A stretch of DNA of 53,942 nucleotides, taken from assembly GCA_031275405.1 (NCBI GenBank), contig JAISOV010000028.1, positions 1 through 53,942 on the forward strand, written 5' to 3'. Positions 53,834-53,942 of the stretch are shown here, one piece after another. The notes below the pieces were generated by a model that ran no database searches, had not been told where the DNA came from, and worked only from the letters and a program-made list of their open reading frames with translations. The DNA comes from Clostridium sp. (lineage in GTDB: Bacteria; Bacillota; Clostridia; Lachnospirales; Lachnospiraceae). A program made the translations under genes and the position numbers. Positions within the stretch are counted from its first letter, which is position 1; every line of letters starts with the position of its first letter.

Positions 53834-53942
53834 CAGGAAGCAAAGGAGAGGGTGCCGCAGAGAGCGGAAGACCGCCGGGAGTCGCCCCGCATGGAAAGGG
53901 CATAAGGCGCGGAGGCGGCAGGCAGGACGGGCAGGCCCGTCC

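Overview
The window looks like the chromosome of a moderately GC-rich clostridial gut bacterium, most likely a Lachnospiraceae. The core genes fit this: a single-chain GlyRS, AlaRS, a YqzL-like gene-recO-era block, a large M16C (PreP-type) peptidase, a GntR(YtrA)/ABC operon, a fused activase/dehydratase-like protein of about 1430 residues, typA, rpsB-tsf, ilvN-ilvC, and strong SD sites throughout. The species cannot be fixed from the sequence alone.

Layout. 1-510: two tRNA-Ser genes (GGA, TGA) read leftward from a clear sigma-A promoter. 635-817: a short rightward ORF that may be the stump of a gene cut by the next island. About 770-6720: an AT-rich island holding a leftward RiPP (ribosomally made, post-translationally modified peptide) cluster. 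Its order of transcription is a radical SAM/SPASM gene killed by an in-frame TAG, a 42-residue precursor peptide ending in a CxxC-containing tail (absent from a simple long-ORF list), a 17-bp stem-loop, a PqqD-like leader-binding protein, an intact radical SAM/SPASM maturase, an ABC exporter and an M16 zinc peptidase. This is the best candidate for an undescribed system here. 6869-18487: housekeeping genes, all leftward. 19042-22752: a second export-like cassette, with a small Sec-signal protein, two integral membrane proteins and an ABC ATPase. 23157-27709: the large activase-type protein. 27750-41627: mainly core genes.

From about 41785 the window becomes accessory. An IS3-family element has cut a signal-peptide gene at the end of a leftward run of Sec-exported proteins (43.5-47.3 kb), which includes a damaged papain-like peptidase and a DUF6973-like protein. 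Next to it lie an ECF-type sigma factor and a DUF4367-type anti-sigma factor, then an IS1182-type transposase and a TnpW-like small gene. From about 51.69 kb a much more GC-rich conjugative-element segment begins: a VirD4/TraG coupling protein without its N-terminus, a Maff2-like membrane peptide, SSB and a short stretch resembling DinD.

Several intergenic repeat families (dispersed hairpin-rich elements and tandem 16-, 23- and 64-bp repeats) are spread through the core part. One copy lies between 14-bp direct repeats like a target-site duplication. No CRISPR array, rRNA or T-box leader was seen.
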